Assembly: GCA_900446925.1 (NCBI GenBank)
Contig: UAVY01000004.1
Location: forward strand, 868,001 to 932,000
DNA from: Citrobacter koseri
GTDB lineage: Bacteria > Pseudomonadota > Gammaproteobacteria > Enterobacterales > Enterobacteriaceae
Length of the DNA: 64,000 bases
Direction: 5' to 3'
How positions within the stretch are numbered: the stretch's first letter is position 1; each line of letters opens with the position of its first letter. Positions 1 to 14,416 of this stretch are shown piece after piece. The notes beneath the pieces were generated by a model. The model was not told where the DNA came from. It saw only the letters and a list, made by a program, of their open reading frames with translations, and ran no database searches. The translations under genes were made by a program, and so were the position numbers.

Positions 1-801
1 CAGGCGTTTGAGGAAACCTTTCTTCTCTTCTTCAATGAAGCGGAAAGGACGTTCTTCTCCCAACAGACGTTCTACGGTATCTGCATAGGCTTTACCCGCA
101 TCAGCAGTGATGTCGAGAATAACCGGCTCTCCCTGGTTGGATGCGCGCAGGACTGACTGATCTTCCGGGATAACCCCCACGAGTTTGATGCGCAGGATTT
201 CCAGCACGTCTTCCATACTGAGCATATCGCCTCTGTTAACGCGGCCTGGGTTGTAACGCGTCAGCAGCAGATGCTCTTTAATCGGGTCTTCGCCGTTTTC
301 AGCACGACGAGATTTTGACGCCAGAATGCCCAGAATACGGTCAGAGTCACGTACTGAGGAGACTTCCGGGTTCGTGGTGATAATCGCTTCATCGGCAAAA
401 TAGAGCGCCATCAGCGCGCCGGTTTCAATGCCCGCCGGAGAGTCGCAGACGATAAAGTCGAAATCCATTGTCTTCAGGTCATCGAGAACTTTTGCTACGC
501 CCTCACGGGTCAGCGCGTCTTTATCGCGGGTTTGCGATGCCGGAAGAATAAAGAGATTCTCAGTGCGCTTATCTTTGATTAACGCCTGGTTTAGCGTTGC
601 ATCGCCCTGAATCACGTTCACGAAATCGTAAACGACACGACGCTCACATCCCATGATCAGGTCGAGGTTACGCAGACCGATATCGAAATCGATAACGACA
701 GTTTTCTTTCCCTTCTGGGCCAAACCAGTAGCGATGGCCGCGCTGGAGGTGGTCTTGCCAACGCCCCCTTTACCCGAAGTAACTACAATAATGCGTGCCA
801 T
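1..801 (-). CDS. minD: Septum-site determining ATPase MinD (3' end cut by window)
   Basis: This is the membrane-associated ATPase that recruits MinC to the membrane and, with MinE, oscillates between poles to block division away from midcell. The deviant Walker A motif GKGGVGKT lies near residues 10-17, and translation follows E. coli MinD throughout. The ATG at 801 gives 267 codons to the window edge, ending GFLKRL, so only the last three residues of the usual 270 are missing. It starts 23 bases after the minC stop in the minCDE operon; minE would lie beyond the left edge. Unusually for this window, I see no frameshift in it. Confidence 0.97.
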   Translation of the reverse strand, partial: MARIIVVTSGKGGVGKTTSSAAIATGLAQKGKKTVVIDFDIGLRNLDLIMGCERRVVYDFVNVIQGDATLNQALIKDKRTENLFILPASQTRDKDALTREGVAKVLDDLKTMDFDFIVCDSPAGIETGALMALYFADEAIITTNPEVSSVRDSDRILGILASKSRRAENGEDPIKEHLLLTRYNPGRVNRGDMLSMEDVLEILRIKLVGVIPEDQSVLRASNQGEPVILDITADAGKAYADTVERLLGEERPFRFIEEEKKGFLKRL

Positions 802-824
802 AGAAATTCCTTGTTAAAAAGGGA

Positions 825-1531
<707 letters not shown>

Positions 1532-1656
1532 CCTGGCCTTACTCAATTTGCTATTTATCATCCCCAATGCGGGGCGATATTCCGAAGACTAGAAGGCATG
1601 TTATAGTCAGTATTATATTGAGGCAAGTCACCATCCCGTTAATTCAGAGTAAAAGT

Positions 1657-1950
1657 ATGTTTTGTGTGATCTATCGAAGTAGCAAACGCGACCAGACCTA
1701 TTTATACGTCGAAAAAAAAGACGATTTCTCACGGGTTCCTGAAGATCTGATGAAGGGATTCGGGCAGCCAATGCTGGCAATGATTCTGCCGTTGGATGGG
1801 CGTAAGAAATTAGTGAATGCCGACCTGGAGAAAGTAAAACAAGCGTTAACCGACCAGGGGTATTATTTACAACTGCCGCCACCGCCGGAAGATTTACTCA
1901 AACAACATCTTTCTGCGCCGGGCGAAAATAAACCAGACGCTAAAAGTTAA
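1657..1950 (+). CDS. ycgL: YcgL-family protein (DUF709)
   Basis: A 97-residue cytoplasmic protein of the YcgL family, whose function is not firmly established. The ATG at 1657 gives [20 protein letters not shown], matching the E. coli protein. The open frame extends further upstream, but that part has no similarity I recognise and overlaps the minC promoter region. The family signature [18 protein letters not shown] is near the C-terminus. It is divergent from minC, with a 125-base shared promoter region. The frame is intact. Confidence 0.93.
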   Translation: MFCVIYRSSKRDQTYLYVEKKDDFSRVPEDLMKGFGQPMLAMILPLDGRKKLVNADLEKVKQALTDQGYYLQLPPPPEDLLKQHLSAPGENKPDAKS

Positions 1951-2020
1951 ACTGTATCCGGCAACGCGAATGCCCTGTCGATGCAGTTCCTGAAATCCAC
2001 GATTACGTTAGGGGAAAATA

Positions 2021-2681
2021 ATGTATCAACATCACAACTGGCAAGGTGCTCTGCTTGATTACCCGGTAAGTAAAGTGGTTTGTGTAGGCAGTAACTACGC
2101 AAAGCATATTAAGGAGATGGGTAGCGCAACGCCTGATGAACCCGTTCTTTTTATTAAACCGGAAACGGCGCTGTGCGATCTGCGCCAGCCGCTGGCGATT
2201 CCGACGGACATGGGTGCCGTTCACCATGAAGTCGAACTGGCGATATTGATTGGATCGACTCTGCGCCAGGCGACGGAAGACCATGTCCGCAAGGCGATTG
2301 CCGGTTATGGCGTGGCGCTCGATCTGACGCTGCGGGATATTCAGGGCAAAATGAAAAAAGCCGGTCAGCCCTGGGAAAAAGCAAAAGGGTTTGATAATTC
2401 CTGCCCGCTATCAGGTTTTATTCCGGTTTCGGAGTTTCATGGCGATCCGCAAAATACCGCGCTCGGGTTTGAAGGTGAACGGCGAAATCCGTCAGCAAGG
2501 CTCGACGGCGGAGATGATCCACCACATCGTGCCGCTGATCGCCTACATGAGCCGTTTCTTCACGCTCAAGGCGGGAGACGTGATCCTGACCGGCACACCG
2601 GAAGGCGTTGGCCCGTTGCAAAGCGGCGACGAGCTGGAAGTCAGTTTTAACGGTCAAACGCTGACGACGCGCGTCCTGTAA
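2021..2681 (+). CDS. ycgM: Fumarylacetoacetate-hydrolase family protein YcgM, one frameshift
   Basis: A member of the FAH superfamily, which uses a divalent metal to hydrolyse or isomerise acylpyruvate-like compounds; the E. coli homologue is YcgM. The start is ATG at 2021 ([15 protein letters not shown]). Metal-binding acidic residues sit in [11 protein letters not shown] near residues 68-78, and the family motif [11 protein letters not shown] is near the C-terminus. An extra base in the GGGTTT run near 2466 moves the frame; the next frame continues from [10 protein letters not shown] to TTRVL at 2681. The restored length is about 219 residues, equal to E. coli. It lies just upstream of ycgN. 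Confidence 0.93.
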
Positions 2682-2758
2682 TCTCTGCTTGCCGCCTTTT
2701 CGGGCGGCAAAACTTGCATCAGCGTGCCAGACTGGTTATAAGGTGCAGCTTTACAGCA

Positions 2759-3221
2759 ATGGCGGATACCCTGATGAGCGACATACCTTTCTGGCAAAGT
2801 AAAACCCTGGATGACATGACCGATGCCGAGTGGGAGTCGTTGTGTGATGGATGCGGCCAGTGTTGCCTGCACAAACTGATGGATGAAGACACCGACGAAA
2901 TCTATTTCACCAACGTGGCGTGTCGTCAGTTGAATATCAAAACCTGCCAGTGTCGTAACTATGAACGTCGGTTCGAGTACGAGCCAGACTGCATTAAACT
3001 CACCCGCGATAATCTGCCTACCTTTGAATGGTTGCCGATGACCTGCGCCTATCGCTTGTTAGCGGAAGGAAAGGGGCTGCCGGGCTGGCATCCGTTGTTG
3101 ACCGGGTCGAAAAGCGGCGATGCACGGCGAGCGTATTTCTGTGCGCCATATTGCGGTGAAAGAATCTGAAGTGCGGGACTGGCAGGATCACATCTTAAAC
3201 AAACCTTCATGGGCGGACTGA
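2759..3221 (+). CDS. ycgN: YcgN cysteine-cluster protein (UPF0260), one frameshift
   Basis: A small cytoplasmic protein of the YcgN/UPF0260 family, with a metal-binding cysteine cluster of unknown role. The motif [12 protein letters not shown] near residue 30 and further cysteines in [15 protein letters not shown] are clear. I start at ATG 2759 ([12 protein letters not shown]); the inner ATG at 2774 is also possible. An extra A in the AAAA run near 3112 produces an early stop at 3169. The correct frame runs on through [13 protein letters not shown] to KPSWAD at 3221, as in E. coli. The shift is likely an error. Confidence 0.92.
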
Positions 3222-3247
3222 ACCGCCCATTGTTCAGCAAGCGTTAA

Positions 3248-3589
3248 TTACGCTTTTTTCGCCTGATACATTTCATCGCCGTGGTTGTCGTCTTCAACCC
3301 AGAAATTGATATTGAATTGCGCATCGTCGCTTAATTCGATGCGGTGCCAGTATTGCGGCGGGCTGGTCGCAAACTGACCGGCGTTAATGACCACTTTGAG
3401 TTCAGGTTCTTTGGCGTCTTCGTTAGCGAAACCGTAGTAAATGACCGTGCCTTCCATCACGCAGAGTTGCCCAAAGACACCCGCAGCGGTGTTATGGTGG
3501 GAGAGCAGTGCGGCTGGCACATTCTCTTTGGTGAAGAAGGGAGTGGAACGTTTAATTTTCCAGTTTGCCGGGATGCGTAAATGGGACAT
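3248..3589 (-). CDS. DUF1971 (YeaR-like) protein, NsrR-regulon type, Salmonella STM1808 equivalent
   Basis: A 113-residue single-domain cupin-like protein of the DUF1971 family, which includes E. coli YeaR and the N-terminal part of TehB. The start is ATG at 3589, preceded by AGGAGACGCCTT. Conserved features are RSTPFFTKENVPAALL and, near the C-terminus, FATSPPQYWHRIEL with its histidine. In Salmonella the gene at this position (STM1808, between ycgN and dsbB) is reported to be NsrR-repressed and to contribute to nitric oxide resistance. The NsrR-like site 29 bases upstream fits that role. The mechanism is unknown. The frame is intact. Confidence 0.88.
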   Translation of the reverse strand: MSHLRIPANWKIKRSTPFFTKENVPAALLSHHNTAAGVFGQLCVMEGTVIYYGFANEDAKEPELKVVINAGQFATSPPQYWHRIELSDDAQFNINFWVEDDNHGDEMYQAKKA

Positions 3590-3617
3590 AAGGCGTCTCC
3601 TTGTGGGGGGCATCTAT

Positions 3618-3640
3618 AAGATGTATTTAATATACATCTT
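3618..3640 (-). promoter_or_regulatory. NsrR-type operator upstream of the DUF1971 gene
   Basis: A near-perfect 11-1-11 inverted repeat with half-site AAGATGTATTT, matching the known NsrR pattern (AAGATG-type arms around one central base). It is the centre of a longer, perfect 19-base inverted repeat (arms 3608-3626 and 3632-3650, 5-base loop). It lies 29 bases before the start codon, in promoter position. NsrR is the nitric-oxide-sensing iron-sulfur repressor, so the gene should be induced by NO. Confidence 0.82.
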
Positions 3641-3670
3641 ATAGATGCCCGGAAGCAACGCCGTCAGGCG

Positions 3671-3696
3671 AAAAAAAACGCTCCCGAAGGAGCGTT
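3671..3696 (-). terminator. Rho-independent terminator of dsbB
   Basis: Read on the minus strand, directly after the dsbB stop at 3700, there is a 7-bp GC-rich stem (ACGCTCC/GGAGCGT) closed by a TTCG tetraloop and followed by a run of eight T. This is a textbook intrinsic terminator. Confidence 0.93.
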
Positions 3697-3699
3697 CTG

Positions 3700-4233
3700 T
3701 TATCGACTAAAGAGATCGCGTCTTTTCGGCTTAAACGGTTGAGCAATCAACACCAGGATCGCGATCGCCAGATACGCCGCAAAAATCCCCAACAGCCACT
3801 GCGGCATCTCCAGGGTTAAAAACGACCACTGACGCTCGGCGCAGTCGCCGGAAGCCAGGAAGACCTGCGGCAGCCATTTATCCAGCGGCAGCCACGTCGG
3901 GAAGCGCGCAGCAAAATCACAGGTCATGAACGGCGAAGGATGAAGCTGGATCATCGTGTGTTCATAAGCCAACTGCAACCCGCGCCAGGCGCTGTAAATC
4001 CAGATTGCTATCCGCCACATAACGCAGCGGCGTTTTAGGGGCGACAGCGCCAACCAGACCCCGCGCCCATCACGCCGAATAACGCGCTACGTTCGTAAAT
4101 ACATAGCACGCAAGGGTTTGAGCAGCATGACGTGCTGGAACCACAGCGCTACCATTTCGAGCGCAAAGGCAGTTAACGCCATCAGTAACCACGCGCCCCG
4201 ACCCCGTGAGCACTGGTTTAAAAATCGCAACAT
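3700..4233 (-). CDS. dsbB: Disulfide bond formation protein DsbB, three frameshifts
   Basis: An inner-membrane protein that reoxidises DsbA and passes electrons to quinones. The start at 4233 gives [18 protein letters not shown]. The quinone-side pair CVLC is recovered after removing an extra T near 4107, and the periplasmic cysteines in MTCDFAARF and SGDCAERQW are present. Extra bases near 4065 and 4012 also shift the frame. Correcting all three gives exactly 176 residues ending KRRDLFSR, the E. coli length. Four membrane segments are expected. The gene is separated from nhaB upstream and followed by its own terminator. Confidence 0.93.
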
Positions 4234-4344
4234 AATTATTTCCCTGCAACATGCGTAGACACCGCAGTGTAAACCAATTCAATTTATGCGCCAGTAGTGG
4301 GAAATGAAATAAAGTATAATCGGATAATTATCATGCAAAAAGTC

Positions 4345-4370
4345 AAACCGGGCAGTGATTTGCCCGGTTT
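4345..4370 (-). terminator. Rho-independent terminator of nhaB
   Basis: A perfect 10-bp stem (AAACCGGGCA/TGCCCGGTTT) with a 6-base loop begins 5 bases after the nhaB stop. On the minus strand the stem is followed by TTTGACTTTTTG. Confidence 0.85.
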
Positions 4371-4374
4371 GATG

Positions 4375-5919
4375 TTATGAGAATGTAGCTAACCAGCCAG
4401 ATTGCGTCATCCACTCCGTGATGGGGGTGAGGGTAAACTCGACGCAGAGTAAACCAACGAGGGTGAGCACCAGCGTGTATGGCAACGCCATCCAGACCAT
4501 ACGGCCATAAGAGAGACGAATCAGCGGCGCCAGCGCAGAGGTGAGCAGGAATAAAAATGCCGCCTGGCCGTTTGGCGTCGCTACGGACGGCAAATTGGTG
4601 CCGGTGTTGATCGCTACCGCCAGCAGTTCGTACTGTTTCATGCTGATTGCGCCGCTTTCCATAGCCGCTTTGGCCTCATTGATGTAAATCGTCCCGACGA
4701 ACACGTTATCGGAAATGGACGACAGCAGGCCATTGAAGAGGTAGAACAGCGTTAACTGCGCATGTTCGGAAGCCTGTAAAACGAACTGGATGATCGGGGC
4801 GAAAAGATGCTGATCGATAATGACCGCCACGATGGAGAAGAAAACCGTCAACAGCGCGGTAAACGGCAAGGACTCAGTAAATGCTTTGCCAATCGCGTGT
4901 TCATCGGTGACGCCGGTGAGTGACGTGGCCAGAATAATGACCGACAGACCAATCAAGCCCACTTCCGCCAGATGCAGCGCCAGCGCCGTCACCAGCCAGA
5001 CGCCGATAATCGCCTGTACAAACAGATTGAGTTTGTCCTGGCGTGTACGACGTTGACGGCTTTGATCGTCGAACTCCTGCAAAATATGACGCACTTTCTC
5101 CGGCAGCGTTTCACCATAGCCAAACCAGCGTAGTTTCTCGACCAGCACGCAGGTGAGCAGCCCGCAAATTAGCACCGGAACCGTCACCGGCGACATGCGC
5201 AGGAAGAAATCGCCGAAATGCCAGCCCGCCGCTTTGGCGATAATCAGGTTCTGCGGTTCGCCAACCATCGTCATTACGCCGCCCAGCGCGGTGCCTACGC
5301 CCGCGTGCATCATCAGGCTGCGCAAGAAACCGCGAAACTGCTCCAGCACCGCTTTACTGTTTTGGTCGAGGTGGTCGTCATCCTGGAGATCGTTCTCTTC
5401 GCCGCGCGCAGAGGCGACGCGATGATAAATGCCATAAAAGCCGACCGCGACGCTGATGACCACCGCGACAACGGTCAGGGCATCAAGGAAAGCGGACAGG
5501 AAGGCGGCAGCCATACAAAATGCGAGCGACAGCAGCATCTTGGAACCGAATGCTAAGCAGCAGGCGGGTAAAAATGAACAGCAGCAACTGCTTCATAAAG
5601 TAGATGCCTGCGACCATGAACATCAGCAGCAGCAGCACTTCGAGGTTGGCGGCAACCTCTTCACGCACATGCGCTGCGCTGGTCATCCCAATGATGACCG
5701 CTTCAATCGCCAGTAATCCGCCGGGCAGCAGGGGATAGCACTTCAGCGCCATCGCCAGCGTGAAAATAAATTCAGCGACCAGCAGCCAGCCCGCTACAAA
5801 TGGGTTGATGAAGAAAATCAGTGGATTAGCAATTAAAAAAGCGATTAATGCAAGTTTATACCAGTCAGGCGACTGGCCAGAAAGTTGCGCCAGAATGCGC
5901 GACCCCAGGAGAGCTCCAT
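4375..5919 (-). CDS. nhaB: Na+/H+ antiporter NhaB, two frameshifts
   Basis: An inner-membrane sodium-proton antiporter of the NhaB family, about 513 residues with many hydrophobic segments. ATG at 5919 gives [16 protein letters not shown] missing near 5891 breaks the frame before [11 protein letters not shown], and an indel near 5545 breaks it between LLLSIR and SKMLLSLAF. Both sides match E. coli NhaB closely, including [16 protein letters not shown] and the long stretch around [19 protein letters not shown], down to the stop at 4375. It is divergent from fadR, the same arrangement as in E. coli. Confidence 0.95.
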
Positions 5920-6141
5920 GGCAGTTTCCCTTACCTGTAAATGTGAGAATCATGTTTTTATGTTTAGGCGCAAAGCTTAGCGGCCAGGGTAAAAGCAGGC
6001 AAGTCCTTAACGTGATGGCGTGGCGTTATCCAGAAAATGAAGCCTTGATCCCCTTTTTCTTCATCCTGTCCGCTATCAGCCATGAAACCCGTCTGGTATG
6101 ATGAGTGTAACTATGTTTTGCTGTGTAATGGAAATCTCACT

Positions 6142-6861
6142 ATGGTCATTAAGGCGCAGAGCCCGGCGGGTTTCGCGGAAGAGTACATCATTGAAAGTAT
6201 CTGGAATAACCGCTTCCCACCTGGCACTATTTTGCCTGCCGAACGTGAACTCTCCGAACTTATCGGAGTGACGCGCACCACGTTACGCGAAGTATTGCAG
6301 CGCCTGGCGCGAGACGGCTGGTTGACGATTCAACACGGCAAACCGACAAAGGTGAACAATTTCTGGGAAACGTCCGGGCTGAATATTCTTGAAACGCTCG
6401 CGCGTCTTGATCATGAAAGCGTGCCGCAGCTGATTGATAATCTGCTGTCGGTGCGAACCAATATCTCCACGATTTTTATCCGCACCGCGTTTCGTCAGCA
6501 TCCTGATAAGGCGCAGGGAGGTACTGGCGACGGCGAATGAAGTGCCGACTACGCCGATGCGTTCGCGGAGCTGGATTACAACATTTTCCGCGGTCTGGCG
6601 TTTGCCTCCGGTAATCCGATTTACGGTCTGATCCTGAACGGGATGAAAGGGCTGTATACCCGCATTGGTCGTCACTATTTCGCCAACCCGGAAGCCCGGA
6701 GCCTGGCGCTCGGTTTCTACCATAAGCTGTCATCGCTTTGCGAACAGGGCGCGCATGACCAGGTGTACGAAACGGTACGCCGTTACGGTCATGACAGCGG
6801 GTGAGATTTGGCATCGTATGCAGAAGAATTTGCCAGGCGATTTGGCCATTCAGGGCGCTAA
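6142..6861 (+). CDS. fadR: Fatty acid metabolism regulator FadR, four frameshifts
   Basis: A GntR-family regulator that represses fatty-acid degradation genes and activates fabA/fabB; acyl-CoA binding releases it. ATG at 6142 starts [15 protein letters not shown]. The winged helix ([21 protein letters not shown], residues about 34-54) and the acyl-CoA domain ([16 protein letters not shown]) match E. coli. Four single-base indels (near 6515 extra, 6543 missing, 6798 extra, 6855 missing) cancel exactly: 720 bases, or 239 codons plus stop, the E. coli length. Four compensating errors in an otherwise conserved regulator are strong evidence for poor sequence rather than gene decay. Confidence 0.94.
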
Positions 6862-6871
6862 TCGTTATACG

Positions 6872-7206
6872 GCCGGATGGCGCTTCGCTTATCCGGCCTA
6901 CGGTGGTGTGCTGTTTGTTCGCGCCGGATGGCGCTTCGCTTATCCGGCCTGCGGTGATGTGCTGTTTGTTTGTGCGGATGGCGCTTCGCTTATCCGGTCT
7001 GCGGTGGGTGTGCTGATTGTTTGTGCCGGATGGCGCTTCGCTTATCCGGCCTGCGGTGGTGTGCTGATTGTTTGTGCCGGATGGCGCTTCGCTTATCCGG
7101 CCTACGGTGGTGTGCTGTTTGTTTGCGCCGGATGGCGCTTTGTTTATTCGGCCTACGGTGATGTGCTGTTTGTAGGCCGGATAAGGTGTTTACACCGCCA
7201 TCCGGC
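6872..7206. repeat. Tandem REP (BIME-like) array: six 51-bp units plus one inverted REP
   Basis: Units start at 6872, 6923, 6974, 7025, 7076 and 7127, exactly 51 bases apart. Each has the REP palindrome GCCGGATGGCGCTTCGC-TTATCCGGC followed by a spacer of the type CTACGGTGGTGTGCTGTTTG. The third unit has lost one C, and the sixth is more diverged. A single REP in the opposite orientation (7172-7206) closes the array just before the ycgB stop. It lies between the 3' ends of fadR and ycgB, the usual site for REP arrays. Such arrays can stabilise transcript ends and bind DNA gyrase or IHF. Confidence 0.93.
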
Positions 7207-7213
7207 AATTAAA

Positions 7214-8755
7214 CTACAGGCTGTTCATTCTCGGCGGGCACCGCTCCAGCAGCTCAACGCTGCCATCCTCATTCTGCTGCTCCAGCATGACATCAAACCC
7301 CCACAGGCGATGCACATGTTTCAGCACCTCTTTACGTCCCTTGTCCAGCGGTGCGCGGTTGTGAGGAATATAGCGTAGCGTCAAAGAGCGATCACCGCGT
7401 AAATCCACATTCCAGATCTGAATATTCGGCTCCAGATTGCTCAGGTTGTACTGTGACGAAAGCCGATTGCGGATCTCGCGATAACCTTCCTCATTGGTGA
7501 ATGGCCGAAATTTCCAGATAGTTGTGCCGGTCGTCGTCCAGCACGGTAAAGAAACGGAAATCACGCATCACTTTCGGCGACAGGAACTGGCTGATAAAGC
7601 TCTCGTCTTTAAAATCACGCATCGCGAAATGCAGGGTTTCCAGCCAGTCTGAACCGGCGATATCCGGGAACCAGTATTTGTCTTCTTCCGTTGGCGACTG
7701 GCAAATGCGTTTGATGTCCTGGAACATCGCGAAGCCAAGCGCATAAGGGTTAATTCCGCTATACCACGGGCTGTTGTACGGCGGCTGGAACACCACATTG
7801 GTGTGGCTGTGTAAAAACTCCAGCATAAAGCGCTCGGTCACTTTACCTTCATCGTAAAGATGATTCAGGATGGTGTAGTGCCAGAACGTCGCCCAGCCTT
7901 CGTTCATCACCTGCGTCTGTTTTTGCGGATAGAAATACTGGCTGACCTTGCGCACGATGCGGCAGGATCTCGCGCTGCCATGACTCCAGCAACCGGCGCG
8001 TTCTTTTCCATAAAGTAGAGCAGGTTTTCCCTGCGGTTCAGACGGGTAAACGCCGCGTTTCGGCGACGGCTTTCTCTTCCTCTTTCTTCGGCAGAGTACG
8101 CCACAGCATATTCACCTGGCTTTGCAGATACTCTTCGCGACTTTTCTGCCGGGCTTTCTCCTCCTGCAACGAAATTTTTTGCGGGCGTTTGTAGCGATCG
8201 ACGCCATAGTTCATCAGCGCATGGCAGGAATCCAGCAGCTTTTCAACTTCGTCCACGCCATAGCGTTCTTCGCATTCGGTAATGTAATTTACGGGGCAAA
8301 GATCAGGTAATCGACAATCGAACTGGCGTCGGTCCAGCTGCGGAACAGGTAGTTATTCTTGAAGAAAGAGTTATGCCCATAGCACGCGTGCGCCATCACC
8401 AGGCGCCTGCATAGTAATGGTGTTCTCTTCCATCAGATAAGCGATACACGGGTTGGAGTTAATGACGATTTCATAGGCCAGCCCTTGCTGACCGTGCTTA
8501 TACAGGCGCTCGGTTTCAATGAATTTTTTGCCAAACGACCAGTGAGGATAGTTGATCGGCATCCCGACGCTGGAATAGGCATCCATCATCTGCTCAGAGG
8601 TGATCACCTCGATTTTGGTGCGGGTAGGTATCCAGTTTGTAGAGTTTCGCGACGCGGTCAATCTCCGCCAGATAGACATCCAGCAGATCAAACGTCCAGT
8701 CGGGTCCATCGCTCAAACGTGTGCTGTCCTTGTTCATGGAATCAATCGTAGCCAT
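7214..8755 (-). CDS. ycgB: SpoVR-family protein YcgB, about six frameshifts
   Basis: A SpoVR-family protein (E. coli YcgB, about 510 residues). Its role in non-sporulating bacteria is poorly known, and the family often co-occurs with yeaG and yeaH in the RpoS regulon. ATG at 8755 gives MATIDSMNKDSTRLSDGPDW. Matching blocks appear in successive frames: PINYPHWSFGKKFIETERLY, ALMNYGVDRYKRPQKISLQ, MNEGWATFWHYTILNHLYD and HNRAPLDKGRKEVLKHVHRL, ending CPPRMNSL at 7214. Shifts lie near 8620, 8385, 8290, 8050, 7950 and 7500. Its 3' end meets the REP array; it is convergent with fadR and divergent from dadA. Confidence 0.92.
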
Positions 8756-8974
8756 TCGCGCACCCTCATTGTTGGCGGCACTCTCTGTCTGGAGCACCTC
8801 ATTTCAAGCATAGAACACCGTGTTAAAAAAACGTGCTGATGAAGAAAATTTTTCTTTGCGATTTCGCAGCGCTGGCACGCCAGAAAATGGTGTGGCTGCA
8901 ATATTTTATGCTGGATAAAAATGACGCACAGCAGGAGATGCCAAAGCAGAGAGATCCCTGACAACAGAGGCAGA

Positions 8975-8990
8975 TGTGAAGTGCGTCACC
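8975..8990 (+). promoter_or_regulatory. Probable CRP site upstream of dadA
   Basis: TGTGA-AGTGCG-TCACC fits the CRP pattern TGTGA-N6-TCACA with one mismatch. It lies 89 bases before the dadA start. dadAX in E. coli is known to be controlled by cAMP-CRP and Lrp. The rest of the 323-base ycgB-dadA intergenic region is AT-rich, with no gene seen. Confidence 0.65.
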
Positions 8991-9042
8991 ATAAAAAAGC
9001 CATATGTTGAATAATATTTTCAACTGAGTTATCAAGATGTAA

Positions 9043-10378
<1,336 letters not shown>

Positions 10379-10390
10379 TAAGGAAGCGAG

Positions 10391-13321
<2,931 letters not shown>

Positions 13322-13323
13322 TT

Positions 13324-13372
13324 ACGCTGTTTCTAATAATAAACCCTAACATAATAACGACAGAAACAGCGT
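13324..13372. repeat. 11-bp perfect inverted repeat between cvrA and ldcA
   Basis: Arms ACGCTGTTTCT (13324-13334) and AGAAACAGCGT (13362-13372) flank a 27-base AT-rich loop. It sits between the cvrA start and the ldcA stop, both on the minus strand. It could terminate ldcA transcription or be an operator for cvrA; the loop is long for a terminator. Confidence 0.5.
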
Positions 13373-13399
13373 TTTACTTAGCCCAGGCGACGGCTTTTT

Positions 13400-14316
13400 T
13401 TATGATTTGAGGACAGGATGGCCGGAGAGTGTGAGTTGGCTGCCATTTTCGCCATTTTTTAGCACCGCGTGGGCGCCGAGCGGCAGCGTAACGGTGCATT
13501 GCTCATGACCAAAATCCAGACCGGTCACGACGGGGATGGAGAGACGGGAACGCAGAAACGCGTAAACCGCGTCAAGATCGTAACCGGCATCGTAATCATT
13601 CGGCGCGCTACCGCTGAAACTGCCCAATATCAGCGCGTTCTGCCGGGACAGAATCCCCGCGTGATACAGTTGCAGAAGCATTCGCTCAACGCGGAAAGGA
13701 TGCTCGTTAATATCCTCCAGCACCAGTACGCCATTTTCAATGGCGGGCATCCACGGGGTGCCGATAAGGGAGATCAGCATGGCCAGATTGCCGCCCCACA
13801 GCGTGCCTTCCGTTTCACATGTCGGGCCGTTACCTTGCCACTCCACCGTGAACTGCGCGTTGCACAAGGCCCGCCAGAAATGGCGCTCGGTGAAGGTGTT
13901 CATCTCCTCCGCGCCGAAATTCGCCGCCAGCATGGGGCCGCTAAACGTTATCACCTTGCCCAGCGCCAGCAGGGCGGACTGAATCACCGTAAAATCGCTG
14001 TGGCCGCAGATCAGCAGCGGGTTCGCCTGTTGCCGTGCGATGAGCGCCTGCCAGTCAATGCTCTCCAGCAGACGACTGGCGCCGTAACCGCCGCGAACCG
14101 GCATCACAATGGTATCGGGCGTCGTCAGGCGGGCGAGGCCGTTAACATCCGCCAGACGCTCGGCGTCTGAACCGGCCAAAACGCTGGTCACGGCGGCCAA
14201 TGACGGCGGCGTTATCCACCTGGTGGCCAGATTCGATCAGCCGTTGTACGCCGCGTAAAGCCGCTTGCTGATTGATGCAGTAACCCGATGGGGGCGATTA
14301 AGTGAAACAGGGACAT
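13400..14316 (-). CDS. ldcA: Murein tetrapeptide carboxypeptidase LdcA, two frameshifts
   Basis: A cytoplasmic L,D-carboxypeptidase (S66 family) that removes the terminal D-alanine from recycled muropeptides. ATG at 14316 gives MSLFHLIAPSGYCINQQAALRG after deleting an extra C near 14292. A second extra G near 14177 interrupts RRDQRFAGSDAERL. The nucleophile region ICGHSDFT (Ser about 106 in E. coli) and the Glu/His triad partners in VLVLEDINEHPFRVERML and GLDFGHEQCTV are present. The end is SGHPVLKS. It is divergent from emtA, another peptidoglycan-turnover gene, as in E. coli. Confidence 0.94.
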
Positions 14317-14416
14317 GGCAATTCCTTGCTGACATCTAAAACCAAATGTATATCATGCCGATTGAGCATGTCGTTGTCACTCGCAGCGGCGAATTCCGGC
14401 TATAAGGATAGATGAC

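Noticed and set aside
3700..6861. Calling dsbB, nhaB and fadR pseudogenes
   Set aside because: Indels cancel or restore exact family lengths and the protein is conserved on both sides, so sequencing error is the simpler explanation.
6872..7206. Possible CRISPR array from regular 51-bp repeats
   Set aside because: The spacers are themselves repeated, the units are REP palindromes, and no cas genes are nearby.
6665..7378. Open frame encoding a 17-residue repeat protein (units like GWRFAYPAYGGVLFV)
   Set aside because: It is the REP array read in one frame because the unit length is divisible by three. No start signal, and it overlaps fadR out of frame and antisense ycgB.
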